This document shows, piece after piece, positions 1-8,213 of a stretch of 42,557 nucleotides of DNA. Every line of letters starts with the position of its first letter. Position 1 is the stretch's first letter. Made by a program: the position numbers and the translations under genes. The notes beneath the pieces are model-generated. The model had not been told where the DNA came from, made no database searches, and saw only the letters and a program-made list of their open reading frames with translations. This DNA is from an uncultured Granulosicoccaceae bacterium (GTDB lineage: Bacteria > Pseudomonadota > Gammaproteobacteria > Granulosicoccales > Granulosicoccaceae): contig CALHOU010000026.1 of NCBI GenBank assembly GCA_938035945.1, forward strand, positions 1 through 42,557, given 5' to 3'.

Positions 1-246
1 GCTGAAACAACCGGGAATAATTTGTTGATTTGGATTGTCTCCCAAATCAATTCTGTTCGATCACAAAAAGAATGGTCTAACGTTCGTCGGGTGGTATTAA
101 ATCCAGAGACCATCACCGCCTATAACCAACAACACCGTGCAATTTTAAAAGCAATAACCGAACGAGAACCAGAAAAAGCGGCCATGGCTATGAAAGATCA
201 CCTGGAAAGCGCCAGAACGTCTTTGCATCGAAGCGCCGCTACATAA
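1..246 (+). CDS. GntR/FadR-family transcriptional regulator, C-terminal fragment
   Basis: The reading frame is already open at base 1, so only the last 81 residues of a longer protein are present. They read as the end of an FCD (FadR C-terminal) ligand-binding domain: a GNNLL turn, a helix with VRSQKEW, then the typical ending H-x2-I-x2-AI-x4-P-x2-A-x3-M-x2-HL (around QHRAILKAITEREPEKAAMA). Regulators of this family are usually local repressors of sugar-acid or amino-acid catabolic genes and bind DNA through an N-terminal winged helix, which lies outside the window. The ATG at base 22 is internal to the domain and is not the true start. The target genes probably lie to the left, since the following protease gene looks unrelated. 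Confidence 0.75.
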   Translation, partial: AETTGNNLLIWIVSQINSVRSQKEWSNVRRVVLNPETITAYNQQHRAILKAITEREPEKAAMAMKDHLESARTSLHRSAAT

Positions 247-297
247 ATTGACGTGAAGTTAATCCTTGGCACAAGCGATGTTTGATAAACTTTCCCC

Positions 298-960
298 ATG
301 CTTTTAATTGTCATTGTTCTAACGTTTGCAGCGTCTTGGTTTGTTCGCATGTGGATGACGCGCACCTATGATAAATGGGGTGCTGTTCCAAATGCAGTCG
401 GTGCTAATGGCTACCAGGTAGCCAGACACATACTCGATATCAATGATCTGCAAAACGTTCAACTCGAAGTATCTAAGGGTAAGTTAAGCGATCACTACAT
501 ACCCAGCATGGATTTAATGCGTTTATCCGAATCGATAAACAACGATGCATCAGTGGCGTCTATTGCTGTCGCCGCTCACGAATGCGGTCACGCGCTGCAA
601 GATAAAGAAAACTACCCCATGTTAAAGCTAAAAGCGGTACTGATGCCGGCAGCAGCTATGGGTAACCAATTAGGGCTTTTATTATCTATTGGCGGTGGTG
701 CTATGGGGCTACCTATGTTGGCGAATATAGGTTTAATGCTAATCGGTATCGGCGTATTAATGCCAGTTTTAACATTGCCCATTGAATTTGATGCAAGCAA
801 GCGCGCGCTTGTTGAGTTGCAACGCTTAAACCTTGTCGATGAAAAAGACTATGACGGTGCAAAGTCAATGTTAATAGCTGCTGCCATGACCTACGTTGCC
901 AGCGCGGTGTCGTCTATGGCATTGATCGGCGTATTTTTACTGCGCTTTATCAAGCGCTAA
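298..960 (+). CDS. YugP-like membrane zinc metallopeptidase
   Basis: The 220-residue product matches the neutral zinc metallopeptidase family typified by YugP. It begins with a membrane segment (about residues 2-18). It carries the zinc-site motif HECGH at residues 94-98 inside AVAAHECGHALQ, a form of HExxH. Two or three hydrophobic segments follow around 120-160, then the conserved FDAS-x-RAL stretch after the last of them, and a final C-terminal membrane helix. Length is normal for the family, and ATG at 298 is the obvious start. The protein should sit in the inner membrane with its active site at the membrane face; the substrate is unknown. Its 3' end overlaps the convergent EamA gene by 24 bp, so the two transcripts run into each other. 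Confidence 0.85.
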   Translation: MLLIVIVLTFAASWFVRMWMTRTYDKWGAVPNAVGANGYQVARHILDINDLQNVQLEVSKGKLSDHYIPSMDLMRLSESINNDASVASIAVAAHECGHALQDKENYPMLKLKAVLMPAAAMGNQLGLLLSIGGGAMGLPMLANIGLMLIGIGVLMPVLTLPIEFDASKRALVELQRLNLVDEKDYDGAKSMLIAAAMTYVASAVSSMALIGVFLLRFIKR

Positions 961-1821
961 AGCGCGCTCTCTACTCCAGATATATACACCGCTGGCAACA
1001 ATAATGGCAATGCCAATGACTGTTGAGATGGTTGGTACTGTGTCGAAAATTAGCCAACTCAAAAATGTTATATAAATGATCTGGGAATAAACAGTGGGTG
1101 CCAATACCGAGGCTTGCGCAAAACGGTGAGCAAAGGTAAGCACAGAATGCCCTAACATGCCTAAAGACCCGATCAGAATCAATAAGCCCCACTCAAGCTG
1201 TGTTGCTGGCCATTGCCACAAAGTCACCACAATCGGAAATAATATCGCCGAAGGCACGGCTGAACAATAAAATTGCGCAACTGAATTATTGTCAACACCT
1301 GCGACCACGCGCGACATAACAAAATACCCGGCCGCTGTTGTAGATGCTCCTATTGCTAAAAACACGTGGTAGTCAAACTGCTCATCCCATGGCGCCACAA
1401 TAATCAACACACCTATAAAACCCACCACGATGGCGGCAAAACGCTTTAGGCCCACTTTTTCCTTCAATATAGGAATGCTCAACAAGCACACGATCATAGG
1501 AGCGGCGAAAAAGATCGCAATCGTTGTGGTTAATGGAAGGTATTTGAGCGCTGTAAAATTTAAGGATGTGCTGGTAAAGAGTAAAAACGCACGCAGGATT
1601 TGCTTGCGTGGAATATTTGAGCGAACTATATCAAACCCGTTTTTCGGGAAATAGATAATAATTACCCACAAAAAGTGGACAAAATATCTTAAAAAAGCCA
1701 CTTGAAGCGAAGGAATTGCAGCCAACACCAGCCATTTGGCAGAAGTGTCCATTATGGCGAAGCACAAAAACGACACTAACATTAAGCTCAACCCGAGCGT
1801 GGGTGTATCGTTTTTGACCAT
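937..1821 (-). CDS. EamA/DMT-family transporter
   Basis: About 294 residues with ten predicted membrane segments in two repeated halves, the standard architecture of drug/metabolite transporters with two EamA domains (roughly residues 10-140 and 150-285). The first half contains LRYFVHFLWV and FTALKYLPLTTTIAIFFAAP, and the second ends with TVIGIAIIVASGVYIWSRE; both are typical. Family members export or import small metabolites across the inner membrane, but the substrate cannot be read from sequence. I prefer the ATG at 1821. A GTG at 1839 would add six residues (MNRAEP) and is also possible. The gene converges on the YugP-like gene and overlaps its end. Confidence 0.85.
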   Translation of the reverse strand: MVKNDTPTLGLSLMLVSFLCFAIMDTSAKWLVLAAIPSLQVAFLRYFVHFLWVIIIYFPKNGFDIVRSNIPRKQILRAFLLFTSTSLNFTALKYLPLTTTIAIFFAAPMIVCLLSIPILKEKVGLKRFAAIVVGFIGVLIIVAPWDEQFDYHVFLAIGASTTAAGYFVMSRVVAGVDNNSVAQFYCSAVPSAILFPIVVTLWQWPATQLEWGLLILIGSLGMLGHSVLTFAHRFAQASVLAPTVYSQIIYITFLSWLIFDTVPTISTVIGIAIIVASGVYIWSRERALALDKAQ

Positions 1822-1978
1822 GGGCTCCGCGCGATTCACAAGATTTATAGCCGTTACGCAAAACCCATTAATTTAAGTCAATATAGTAGCCCACAGCCGC
1901 AACTTATGTGCGATTTCGACTATTATTTAGATCGTGCCGAGACGTCGGCAAACCCTACGAATCAGGAAAATCATAGTC

Positions 1979-2629
1979 GTGGCCAAAACAGGTTCCCCAA
2001 TCGCGTCTGAGCAAGCCTCAGCGCTGTCTACCACTCTAGAAAAATACCGCCTACCGTTGTCAAAAGCCTTTGTTGCATTGGTACTGGCCCTGATGGTTTT
2101 CACCGCCAGTCGCTGGCAGTTATCGGCCACCAGTGTTTGGGTGATCGACAGCATTGCCCTCACTTTGCTTCTGATTGCATGCCTTGGTCGGGTGTGGTGC
2201 ATTATGTATATCGGTGGCCAGAAAAATACTTCTGTGGTGTCAGCCGGGCCCTATTCAATGGTTAGAAATCCGCTTTACGTGTTCAGTTTTATCGGTGCTT
2301 TAGGCTTGGTTCTAATGACGCACTCGATCGTCATCGCCGCCATGCTGCTAATTTTTTATATTGGTATTTATCCGTTTGTGGTGGCAAAAGAAGAATCTAA
2401 TTTGCACGGATTGTTTGGCGATGCTTATCAAGCATACTGCGAAAGAACCCCACGGTTTATTCCATCGCTAAAGCTCTACTCAACCGAGTCACGCGTGCCG
2501 GCAGATGTAACTCGAATGGAACGCTCATTGTTTGATAGTGGTTGCTTCGTACTCGCGTTTATAGCGCTTAGTGGCATACGGCTTGCGCATGAGTCAGGCC
2601 TTATTCCAGTGTTATTTAAGCTGCCCTAG
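1979..2629 (+). CDS. Isoprenylcysteine/phospholipid methyltransferase-like membrane protein
   Basis: A multi-span membrane protein with the motif GPYSMVRNPLYVFSF, which matches the GPY-x3-RHP-x-Y SAM-binding signature of the ICMT/PEMT-like methyltransferases. A downstream KEE-x-NL-x-FG-x-AY-x-YC segment (KEESNLHGLFGDAYQAYCER) is also characteristic. The usual histidine of RHP is asparagine here (RNP), a common bacterial variant. The open frame reaches back to a GTG at 1934. I prefer the GTG at 1979 because an AGGA lies about ten bases upstream; this start is uncertain. Bacterial members are mostly uncharacterised and probably methylate a lipid or small thiol at the inner membrane. A final C-terminal helix (around SGCFVLAFIALSGIRLAH) is present. 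Confidence 0.75.
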   Translation: MAKTGSPIASEQASALSTTLEKYRLPLSKAFVALVLALMVFTASRWQLSATSVWVIDSIALTLLLIACLGRVWCIMYIGGQKNTSVVSAGPYSMVRNPLYVFSFIGALGLVLMTHSIVIAAMLLIFYIGIYPFVVAKEESNLHGLFGDAYQAYCERTPRFIPSLKLYSTESRVPADVTRMERSLFDSGCFVLAFIALSGIRLAHESGLIPVLFKLP

Positions 2630-2645
2630 TAACATTCGAATTTTC

Positions 2646-3245
2646 TCAACCTTTGTTCTGGTGATTCGCGTTCTCGTGCTTCGGCGTTTGCTTTTCGTCA
2701 TCCGCCGACTCTACCCGTTTCTTTCTAGCAATCGCTGTGATGTCGATCGATTTATGCTTCACCGTCCACTTCATTAAAAAACTTTGCATTATCTTCTCGA
2801 CGATGAATTGCAAAAAACGCAGCCGTACAATTTTAATCACCAGAGTCATAAGAAATAAAACCACAGCGACGGGTAAAAATATCAGCAGTAAATAAGCTTG
2901 CGACGATCGACGCATGCTTTTCCATCGGTTAAAACCCCGATCTTTAGATTTAGAAAATGCCTCTACTGTTCGATTAAAGCGCTTTTCTAGCAACCCGTAT
3001 CTGGCCAACACTTTTGACAAAGCGTTCTTGCCAAACACCGTTAGAAATATTTTCCCCACCACTCGTAGCACGAGCAACGGTACCATCAACAGAATCTTCT
3101 TCCAGAACGATATTTTGAGCAGCAGTGGAGTTGACGCGATGATAGCAAGAACAACCGCGTACAACACTGGCCCAACTTCATCATAGACAAAACCGCCAAC
3201 ATACAGCATGAGCACTGCCGCAATGAATAGCAGGCAACGAACCAT
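2646..3245 (-). CDS. Membrane protein of unknown function
   Basis: I do not recognise this 199-residue protein. It has an N-terminal hydrophobic stretch (about 3-45, two helices), a third hydrophobic segment near 50-70 (KKILLMVPLLVLRVVGKIFL), a basic loop with conserved-looking GLLEKRFNRTVEAF, another pair of helices at about 113-143, and a very hydrophilic charged tail ending in a KQTPKHENANHQNKG stretch. The basic loops suggest they lie on the cytoplasmic side. Its start codon directly abuts the stop codon of the upstream membrane gene (TAA then ATG with no gap), so the two are almost certainly co-translated and may form a complex. Confidence 0.6.
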   Translation of the reverse strand: MVRCLLFIAAVLMLYVGGFVYDEVGPVLYAVVLAIIASTPLLLKISFWKKILLMVPLLVLRVVGKIFLTVFGKNALSKVLARYGLLEKRFNRTVEAFSKSKDRGFNRWKSMRRSSQAYLLLIFLPVAVVLFLMTLVIKIVRLRFLQFIVEKIMQSFLMKWTVKHKSIDITAIARKKRVESADDEKQTPKHENANHQNKG

Positions 3246-3602
3246 TTATTTAACCAGGTTCCGAATTTTATTGAGCACCCATTGATAAGAACCAACAATG
3301 GAATCACGCATGTTTCCAATCATTTTGTTGACCATTTTCCACAATAACAATCGTGCTTCTTTGCGGGTGAAGTCAATCTTCGTTAAGGTATCAAGATCAT
3401 CGATTATGGCGTCGTGCCGTGCTTGACTTATGCGTGTGTTTTCCACCAACCAGGCAAGCGTTGGCACGAGCATGCTGGTTGCTCCACCGAGTATAAGTCG
3501 CAAGGCATAGATTGGGAAAAACGCGATACCAAGCAACAAGAAGATAAGCTTGATCGAGCCAAGAGCTATAATCTTGAGTAACGTGATTAGCGGAATAATC
3601 AT
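3246..3602 (-). CDS. Small membrane protein of unknown function, partner of the following gene
   Basis: An unrecognised 118-residue protein. Residues 1-35 and 38-50 are hydrophobic (TLLKIIALGSIKLIFLLLGI and the segment after it). They are followed by an amphipathic, soluble C-terminal half containing RISQARHDAIIDDLDTL and a KEARLLLWKMVNKMIG helix. It lies immediately upstream of the 199-residue membrane protein with no intergenic base, a strong sign of translational coupling. The similar size, hydrophobic start and helical character suggest a two-component membrane assembly. No catalytic motif is visible. The start at 3602 (ATG) is the only reasonable one. Confidence 0.6.
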   Translation of the reverse strand: MIIPLITLLKIIALGSIKLIFLLLGIAFFPIYALRLILGGATSMLVPTLAWLVENTRISQARHDAIIDDLDTLTKIDFTRKEARLLLWKMVNKMIGNMRDSIVGSYQWVLNKIRNLVK

Positions 3603-3911
3603 GGTTGGATTAGTCCAATGCGCTTGCGCAATAGACCCAGTGTTGGGCGGGTAGATAGGTAATTATTCAACATTCTCTTCTTCGCGTTTAACTGATCATT
3701 ACATACTACTGGACTACAGGCTCTGGGCAGTAATTTCCACCCCTACAGTAGCTATAGCGTCAATTAGTCACCAGTATTAATTCGGCCCCCGTAAACAACG
3801 TCGCGAGACGCCCATAAATGGTCGCCCACTAGCCCAGATCTGCAGGTTTTCGCGTTGTCGCCGTGGCACACTATGCAGCTGCAACCGTCTCAAATTTTAG
3901 GAAAAACGATC
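3603..3911. other. Intergenic region, divergent
   Basis: About 309 bp between the leftward membrane-protein pair and the rightward MttB-like gene. It must hold promoters for both directions. I see no convincing sigma-70 boxes, no cobalamin-riboswitch-like core and no coding frame. The only clear signal is the ribosome-binding site AGGA at about 3899, nine bases before the ATG at 3912. Confidence 0.4.
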
Positions 3912-5486
3912 ATGGCAGAGTTGTCAAAAGGCCAGTCCAGACGAGGTGCCAGAGCCGCAAAACGAGCACTACGGGCAGCACCCCTGGCCGATGAAGATCG
4001 CGCGGTCAGACCTGGCATGTCAGGTGGTAACTTCAATCCGTTAAGCGGCGCCGATATGGAGAAAATCAACAACGCGGTTATGGAAGCGTTGGAGACGATT
4101 GGGCTTTCACAAGCCATTCCATCATGTGTGGAAGCCGTGACGAAAGCTGGTGGCTCATACAAAGATGGACGCTTATACTTTCCGCGCTCATTAGTCGAAG
4201 ACACGCTTGCCAGTTGTGCAAGAAACATTACCCTGTACGGGCAAGATCCAAAACACGATATTGAAATAAGCGACAAACGCGTTTATTTCGGCACAGCCGG
4301 CGCCGCCGTGCACATCGCCGATATCGAAAACAACGACTACCGCGAATCTACTCTAGACGACCTATACAACATTGCACGCCTCGTCGATAAAATGGACAAC
4401 ATCCATTACTTCCAACGACCATTGGTACCAAGAGATGTAACCGACCCACTGGATATGGATTTCAACACTTGCTACACGGCTGTTTCAGGAACCACCAAGC
4501 ATGTGGGCACAAGCTGGGTAGAGCCTGAAAATTTTGAAAAAAGTCTGGCGATGTTGCACCACATTGCCGGTGGCGAAAAACAATGGCGAGCACGTCCGTT
4601 TGTGAGTATGTCTAATTGTTTCGTGGTGCCACCTATGCGCTTTGCTGAAGATTCCTGTTTTTGTTTAGAAGCAGCAGTGCACGCCGGTATGCCAGTATTG
4701 TTACTCGCCGCTGGCCAAGCTGGCGCGACCAGTCCGGCAGCATTGGCAGGGTCGATCGTACAAGAGGTTGCCGAAGTACTAGCAGGACTGGTTTGGGTGA
4801 ACCTTATGGTCCCGCAGCATCCAGCAATTTTTGGTACCTGGCCATTTGTTTCCGATTTACGTACCGGAGCCATGAGCGGTGGAAGTGGCGAACAAGCCGT
4901 ATTGATGGCTGGATGTGGACAAATGGGACGTTACTACAACTTACCCACCGGCATTGCAGCGGGCATGGCAGATGCAAAATTTCCTGATGCTCAATCGGGG
5001 TTTGAAAAGGCCTACACCAATACCTTAGCAGCGCATTCTGGCGCTAATTTGATTTATGAATCAGCAGGCATGCATGCTTCACTATTGGGCTGTTGCTATG
5101 AGAGTTATATTATCGACAACGACATGCTTGGCGCTATAAACAGAACCGTTCGCGGAATTGAAGTCAACGACGATACGCTTTCATTGCACGCAATGCGCGA
5201 CGTCTGCATTGACGGTCCTAGCCATTATTTAGGGCATGAACAAACGTTCGGACTGATGCAAAAAGAATACATCTACCCTGAAATCGCTGACCGAACCAGC
5301 CCTAAAGAGTGGGCTGAAGTGGGCAAACCGGTGTTATTAGAAACTGCGCGAGCAAAAGTCGATGAAATCCTAAGTACTCACTTCCCTGCACACATAAGCG
5401 AAGACATCGATGCGAAAATTCGAGAAGAATTTAACGTGCTGTTACCACGCGAATCGATGCTCGCCAAAACGGAGTCTAATGGTTAG
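3912..5486 (+). CDS. Trimethylamine methyltransferase (MttB) family protein, non-pyrrolysine type
   Basis: A 524-residue member of the MttB superfamily (COG5598), corrinoid-dependent methyltransferases that take methyl groups from quaternary or tertiary amines. Family features include the N-terminal helix NNAVMEALETIGLSQAIPS, the segment KRVYFGTAGAAVHIAD, the glycine-rich stretch GAMSGGSGEQAVLMAGCGQM and the closing TSPKEWAEVGKPVLLETARA. The frame contains no internal TAG, so this is not a pyrrolysine enzyme. Such homologues, for example MtgB, act on glycine betaine and related compounds. I chose the ATG at 3912 because AGGA sits nine bases upstream; the frame stays open to 3855. No corrinoid-binding protein or reductive activase is encoded nearby, so partner and substrate are unknown. 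Its stop overlaps the convergent aldolase stop. Confidence 0.85.
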   Translation: MAELSKGQSRRGARAAKRALRAAPLADEDRAVRPGMSGGNFNPLSGADMEKINNAVMEALETIGLSQAIPSCVEAVTKAGGSYKDGRLYFPRSLVEDTLASCARNITLYGQDPKHDIEISDKRVYFGTAGAAVHIADIENNDYRESTLDDLYNIARLVDKMDNIHYFQRPLVPRDVTDPLDMDFNTCYTAVSGTTKHVGTSWVEPENFEKSLAMLHHIAGGEKQWRARPFVSMSNCFVVPPMRFAEDSCFCLEAAVHAGMPVLLLAAGQAGATSPAALAGSIVQEVAEVLAGLVWVNLMVPQHPAIFGTWPFVSDLRTGAMSGGSGEQAVLMAGCGQMGRYYNLPTGIAAGMADAKFPDAQSGFEKAYTNTLAAHSGANLIYESAGMHASLLGCCYESYIIDNDMLGAINRTVRGIEVNDDTLSLHAMRDVCIDGPSHYLGHEQTFGLMQKEYIYPEIADRTSPKEWAEVGKPVLLETARAKVDEILSTHFPAHISEDIDAKIREEFNVLLPRESMLAKTESNG

Positions 5487-6241
5487 TGCCGATAACTATC
5501 GTCGGATTTATCCAACAGCAATTTTAGTTGATCGAAATGCGCAAACGCTGACTCGCTGTACTCCTCCCAGCTTTGCGCCGTATCTTCCGCTATTTTGCTA
5601 CTCATAACCGATAGCGCTTGCCCAGATGCGTACGCTAGCATCATGGTTTTCGCCGCACGTTCAAGATAGTATAAATGTTCAAACGCCTCAGCAACGGTTT
5701 CACCGGCGCAGCTAACGCCATGATTACCCATCATCATAATCGAAGAGTTACCAAATGCATTAGCGATTCGCTGACCTTCTGCTTCATCGTTTGCAATTCC
5801 ACCAAAATGTAAATCAACGGCGATACGATTATAAAATCGAGCTGTGTTTTGATCTATCGGTTTAATGCTTGGGTCTTTTAAGCACGAGAGCGCTGTTGCG
5901 TATGGAGGGTGGCAATGCAACAAGACTTTCGCTTGAGGCACACTCGCATGCACCGCGCCGTGAATACTCCACGCTGATGGGTCAGGTGCATCCGGCCGGC
6001 TCATTACATCTTTATCGTTAGCATCGAGTAAAAGTAAATCGCTGGCTTTTACAAGCGAGAAGTGCTTCCACCTTGGATTGAGCAAAAACTGTTTGCCATC
6101 AGCTGAAACTGCCGCACTAAAATGATTCGCTATAGACTCATGCCAGTCAAATTGCACCGCAAGCCGAAACGCAGCCGCTAAATCAACTCTTAGCGCCCAT
6201 TCCTCGTCACTAACCTGATCTCGATTAAATTGAGCAGACAT
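5483..6241 (-). CDS. Class II aldolase/adducin family protein
   Basis: A 252-residue protein of the class II aldolase fold. Zinc-ligand histidines are visible in VLLHCHPPYATALSC (HxH) and in MMMGNHGVSCAGETVAEAF, the family's second metal-binding motif. N-terminal SIANHFSAAV is the usual substrate-phosphate loop region with a hydrophobic variation. Family members include fuculose- and ribulose-phosphate aldolases and epimerases. The lack of a clear phosphate-binding SGN-x-S pattern points to one of the poorly characterised decarboxylase- or aldolase-like branches. The start at 6241 is ATG, preceded by GGAGGATTC on the coding strand, a strong ribosome-binding site. The stop codon overlaps that of the MttB-like gene on the other strand (TTAG). 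Confidence 0.85.
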   Translation of the reverse strand: MSAQFNRDQVSDEEWALRVDLAAAFRLAVQFDWHESIANHFSAAVSADGKQFLLNPRWKHFSLVKASDLLLLDANDKDVMSRPDAPDPSAWSIHGAVHASVPQAKVLLHCHPPYATALSCLKDPSIKPIDQNTARFYNRIAVDLHFGGIANDEAEGQRIANAFGNSSIMMMGNHGVSCAGETVAEAFEHLYYLERAAKTMMLAYASGQALSVMSSKIAEDTAQSWEEYSESAFAHFDQLKLLLDKSDDSYRH

Positions 6242-6284
6242 GAATCCTCCGAATAGTTGTGTGTTTTACGAATAACAAAAAAGA

Positions 6285-7022
6285 CTACTTCATCGTAAAG
6301 CCCTGATCGTGCAAGAAACTACGCATATGAGGGCGAGATTCTTTGCCAACAAGTGCTTTCATCTCTACGCTCCAGTTGCTGTCTTTTTTACCGCCTGTAC
6401 GCTGACGGTAATAAGATCGCATGTGTTCATCGTACTGTGCAATACCCGCCTCCAGAACACTTTCATCGTAAGTATCCTGCATGAGTACAGCGTCTAAGGG
6501 CAATCGTGGCTTTACTTCTGGGTCTTGCTCGGGGTAACCCAAACATAAGCCAAATACGGGGTATACGTTTTCCGGCAAATCTAATACTTTTGAGACGTCT
6601 GCCGGATTATTGCGTAAACCACCAATATAACAAATTCCGAGGCCCAAAGATTCTGCGGCAATTACACAATTTTGCGCAAACAATGCAACATCTACCGTAG
6701 CAATAATAAAATGCTCGGTCATTCCAGGTGTAAATTCACCACCTTGCAATGCGCAAGCTTGAGCGGAACGTTTTACGTCTGCACAAAAAACAAGAAACGT
6801 ACTTGATGTAGATACGTATTTTTGACCACCAGCTAGCTGCGCCAATTCAGCCCGTGAATCTGGGTTATTGACTTGTATCACTGTCGTGCCTTGAAGATTA
6901 CTTGAAGTAGCTGCTGCTTGACCCGCCGCAACTATCGTATTAACGGTTTCCTGATCGATGGCTTGATCAGAAAATTTTCGTATCGAGCGGTGAGACAGTA
7001 ATAGCTTGATGACATCGTTCAT
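6285..7022 (-). CDS. NfsA-like NADPH-dependent nitroreductase/flavin reductase
   Basis: A 245-residue nitroreductase-fold FMN enzyme. The N-terminal LLSHRSIRKFSDQAID is the FMN-binding start of the family. SSNLQGTTVIQV and the central LGLGICYIGGLRNNPADVSK followed by YPVFGLCLGYP are typical of the NfsA/FRP group, as is the C-terminal RPHMRSFLHDQGF. Members reduce nitroaromatics, quinones or flavins with NADPH; the physiological substrate is usually unknown. The gene is 44 bp upstream of the class II aldolase on the same strand, so the two may be co-transcribed. Start ATG at 7022. Confidence 0.88.
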   Translation of the reverse strand: MNDVIKLLLSHRSIRKFSDQAIDQETVNTIVAAGQAAATSSNLQGTTVIQVNNPDSRAELAQLAGGQKYVSTSSTFLVFCADVKRSAQACALQGGEFTPGMTEHFIIATVDVALFAQNCVIAAESLGLGICYIGGLRNNPADVSKVLDLPENVYPVFGLCLGYPEQDPEVKPRLPLDAVLMQDTYDESVLEAGIAQYDEHMRSYYRQRTGGKKDSNWSVEMKALVGKESRPHMRSFLHDQGFTMK

Positions 7023-7053
7023 AATCGTTGTTTTTCGTTACCTGAATAATAAT

Positions 7054-7296
7054 TTAAGTGGAAGCTGAATCAGAGCCGGATGATACTTCTAGTTGTAGTT
7101 TAAACTCATCATCGAAAACACTAACAAAATCGCCGGAGAGCATTTTTCGTCTTTTGCGTGTTTCCACTTCAGCGTTTACGGTGACTTCGCCATCGGCAAT
7201 TAGCTGCTTCGCTTCAGCACCGCTGGCAGCAAGTCCTTCAAATTTTAATATTTTATAGAGCTCTACCGGCTCCCTATTGATCAGTACTGTGCGCAT
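7054..7296 (-). CDS. S4-domain RNA-binding protein (YbcJ-like)
   Basis: An 80-residue protein made almost entirely of one S4 RNA-binding domain: EPVELYKILKFEGLAASGAE, then AKQLIADGEVTVNAEVETRK, then a short acidic tail. This is the size and layout of E. coli YbcJ and similar small S4 proteins, which are thought to bind structured RNA. The frame is open to 7428, but I take the ATG at 7296. It is preceded by an AGGGGTAAGG purine stretch, and the longer version would overlap the divergent thioesterase gene and add 44 unrelated residues. The gene follows the regulatory gap shared with that thioesterase and is upstream of the nitroreductase on the same strand. Confidence 0.85.
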   Translation of the reverse strand: MRTVLINREPVELYKILKFEGLAASGAEAKQLIADGEVTVNAEVETRKRRKMLSGDFVSVFDDEFKLQLEVSSGSDSAST

Positions 7297-7408
7297 AACC
7301 CTTACCCCTATGCGTAAGCTCTCGCATGCGCTGAAGTCGTTGACTCCGTCATTGTAGCAAAGCGTGATAGTGTAACAATTGCCTACGTTAAAGACGACCC
7401 AAACTGCC

Positions 7409-8182
7409 ATGACAAATGCTTTTTTCACAACCCAAGATCACCAATGGTTTACTCCCACCCCCCACACCAGAGGGCCATGGGATATTAACGCCTGCCATGC
7501 AGGCCCACCAACGGGCCTTCTGGCACGGGCTGTTGAAAAATTGGTTCCCGAAAAGCGTTTAGCCAGACTCAGTGTCGACCTACTGCGGCCCATCCCTTTT
7601 GAAGGGTTCTATGTCGAAGCATCGTTGGTGCGCTCTGGGCGCAGTACAGCGGCGACGACAGCGCTTATTAAGGGCAAAGATGACAAGGTGGCAGCCATGG
7701 CAACTGCACTGCATATAATCGAGCAAAATCCTAAACCCTATCCAACCGCCACACTAAAAATTGATGGACCCGACACCGCTAAGCCGGGTAATTTTCCGAT
7801 AGAAACGCTTCACGATTTACCAGCTTTTAATGGAGATGGCGTTCAGATACGTTATCCACAAGGTGAAGATAGAGGGCCAGGACCCACGACGGTATGGATG
7901 AAAACGGTGCCGCTACTTAGTACAGAACGGCCAAGTCCATTTCAAAAAATTTGTCCATTGGCAGATTGTGGCAATGCGTTTGGGCGCAATGCAGAACCCG
8001 CCGATGTTAGTTTTGTTAATCCGGACTTAACTATCGTTCTGCACCGTGACCCAGTGGGAGATTGGCTTGGATCGCACAGTACCGGTTATTGGGAACCGAC
8101 CGGACAAGGATTAGCTGATGCACAACTGTTTGATGAGCACGGCTGCGTAGGCCGTGCTCTACAAACAATGTTGTTGAAATAA
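7409..8182 (+). CDS. Thioesterase-family (double hot-dog) protein
   Basis: A 257-residue protein with the TesB-like double hot-dog arrangement. The N-terminal half has WDINACHAGPPTGLLARAVE and then RLARLSVDLLRPIPFEGF, the classic substrate-channel strand of acyl-CoA thioesterase-like proteins. The second half has SPFQKICPLADCGNAFG and PDLTIVLHRDPVGDW, ending with a hot-dog helix and GLADAQLFDEHGCVGRA. The second half corresponds to the conserved WL-x-G-x-S/T and G-x-A-x2-QLFD-x2-G motifs of this group. Probable role: hydrolysis of acyl-CoA or related thioesters in the cytoplasm; substrate unknown. A TTG at 7379 would extend the protein by ten residues, but the ATG at 7409 is more likely. Confidence 0.82.
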   Translation: MTNAFFTTQDHQWFTPTPHTRGPWDINACHAGPPTGLLARAVEKLVPEKRLARLSVDLLRPIPFEGFYVEASLVRSGRSTAATTALIKGKDDKVAAMATALHIIEQNPKPYPTATLKIDGPDTAKPGNFPIETLHDLPAFNGDGVQIRYPQGEDRGPGPTTVWMKTVPLLSTERPSPFQKICPLADCGNAFGRNAEPADVSFVNPDLTIVLHRDPVGDWLGSHSTGYWEPTGQGLADAQLFDEHGCVGRALQTMLLK

Positions 8183-8213
8183 GTTTAGCTATTTCGCAAC
8201 GGCTAAGTTCGAA

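Noticed and set aside
3603-3911. Cobalamin riboswitch before the MttB-like gene
   Set aside because: I could not find the conserved B12-box or a consistent helix set by eye.
3912-5486. Pyrrolysine-containing MttB
   Set aside because: The frame is open throughout with no in-frame TAG, and no pyl genes are seen.
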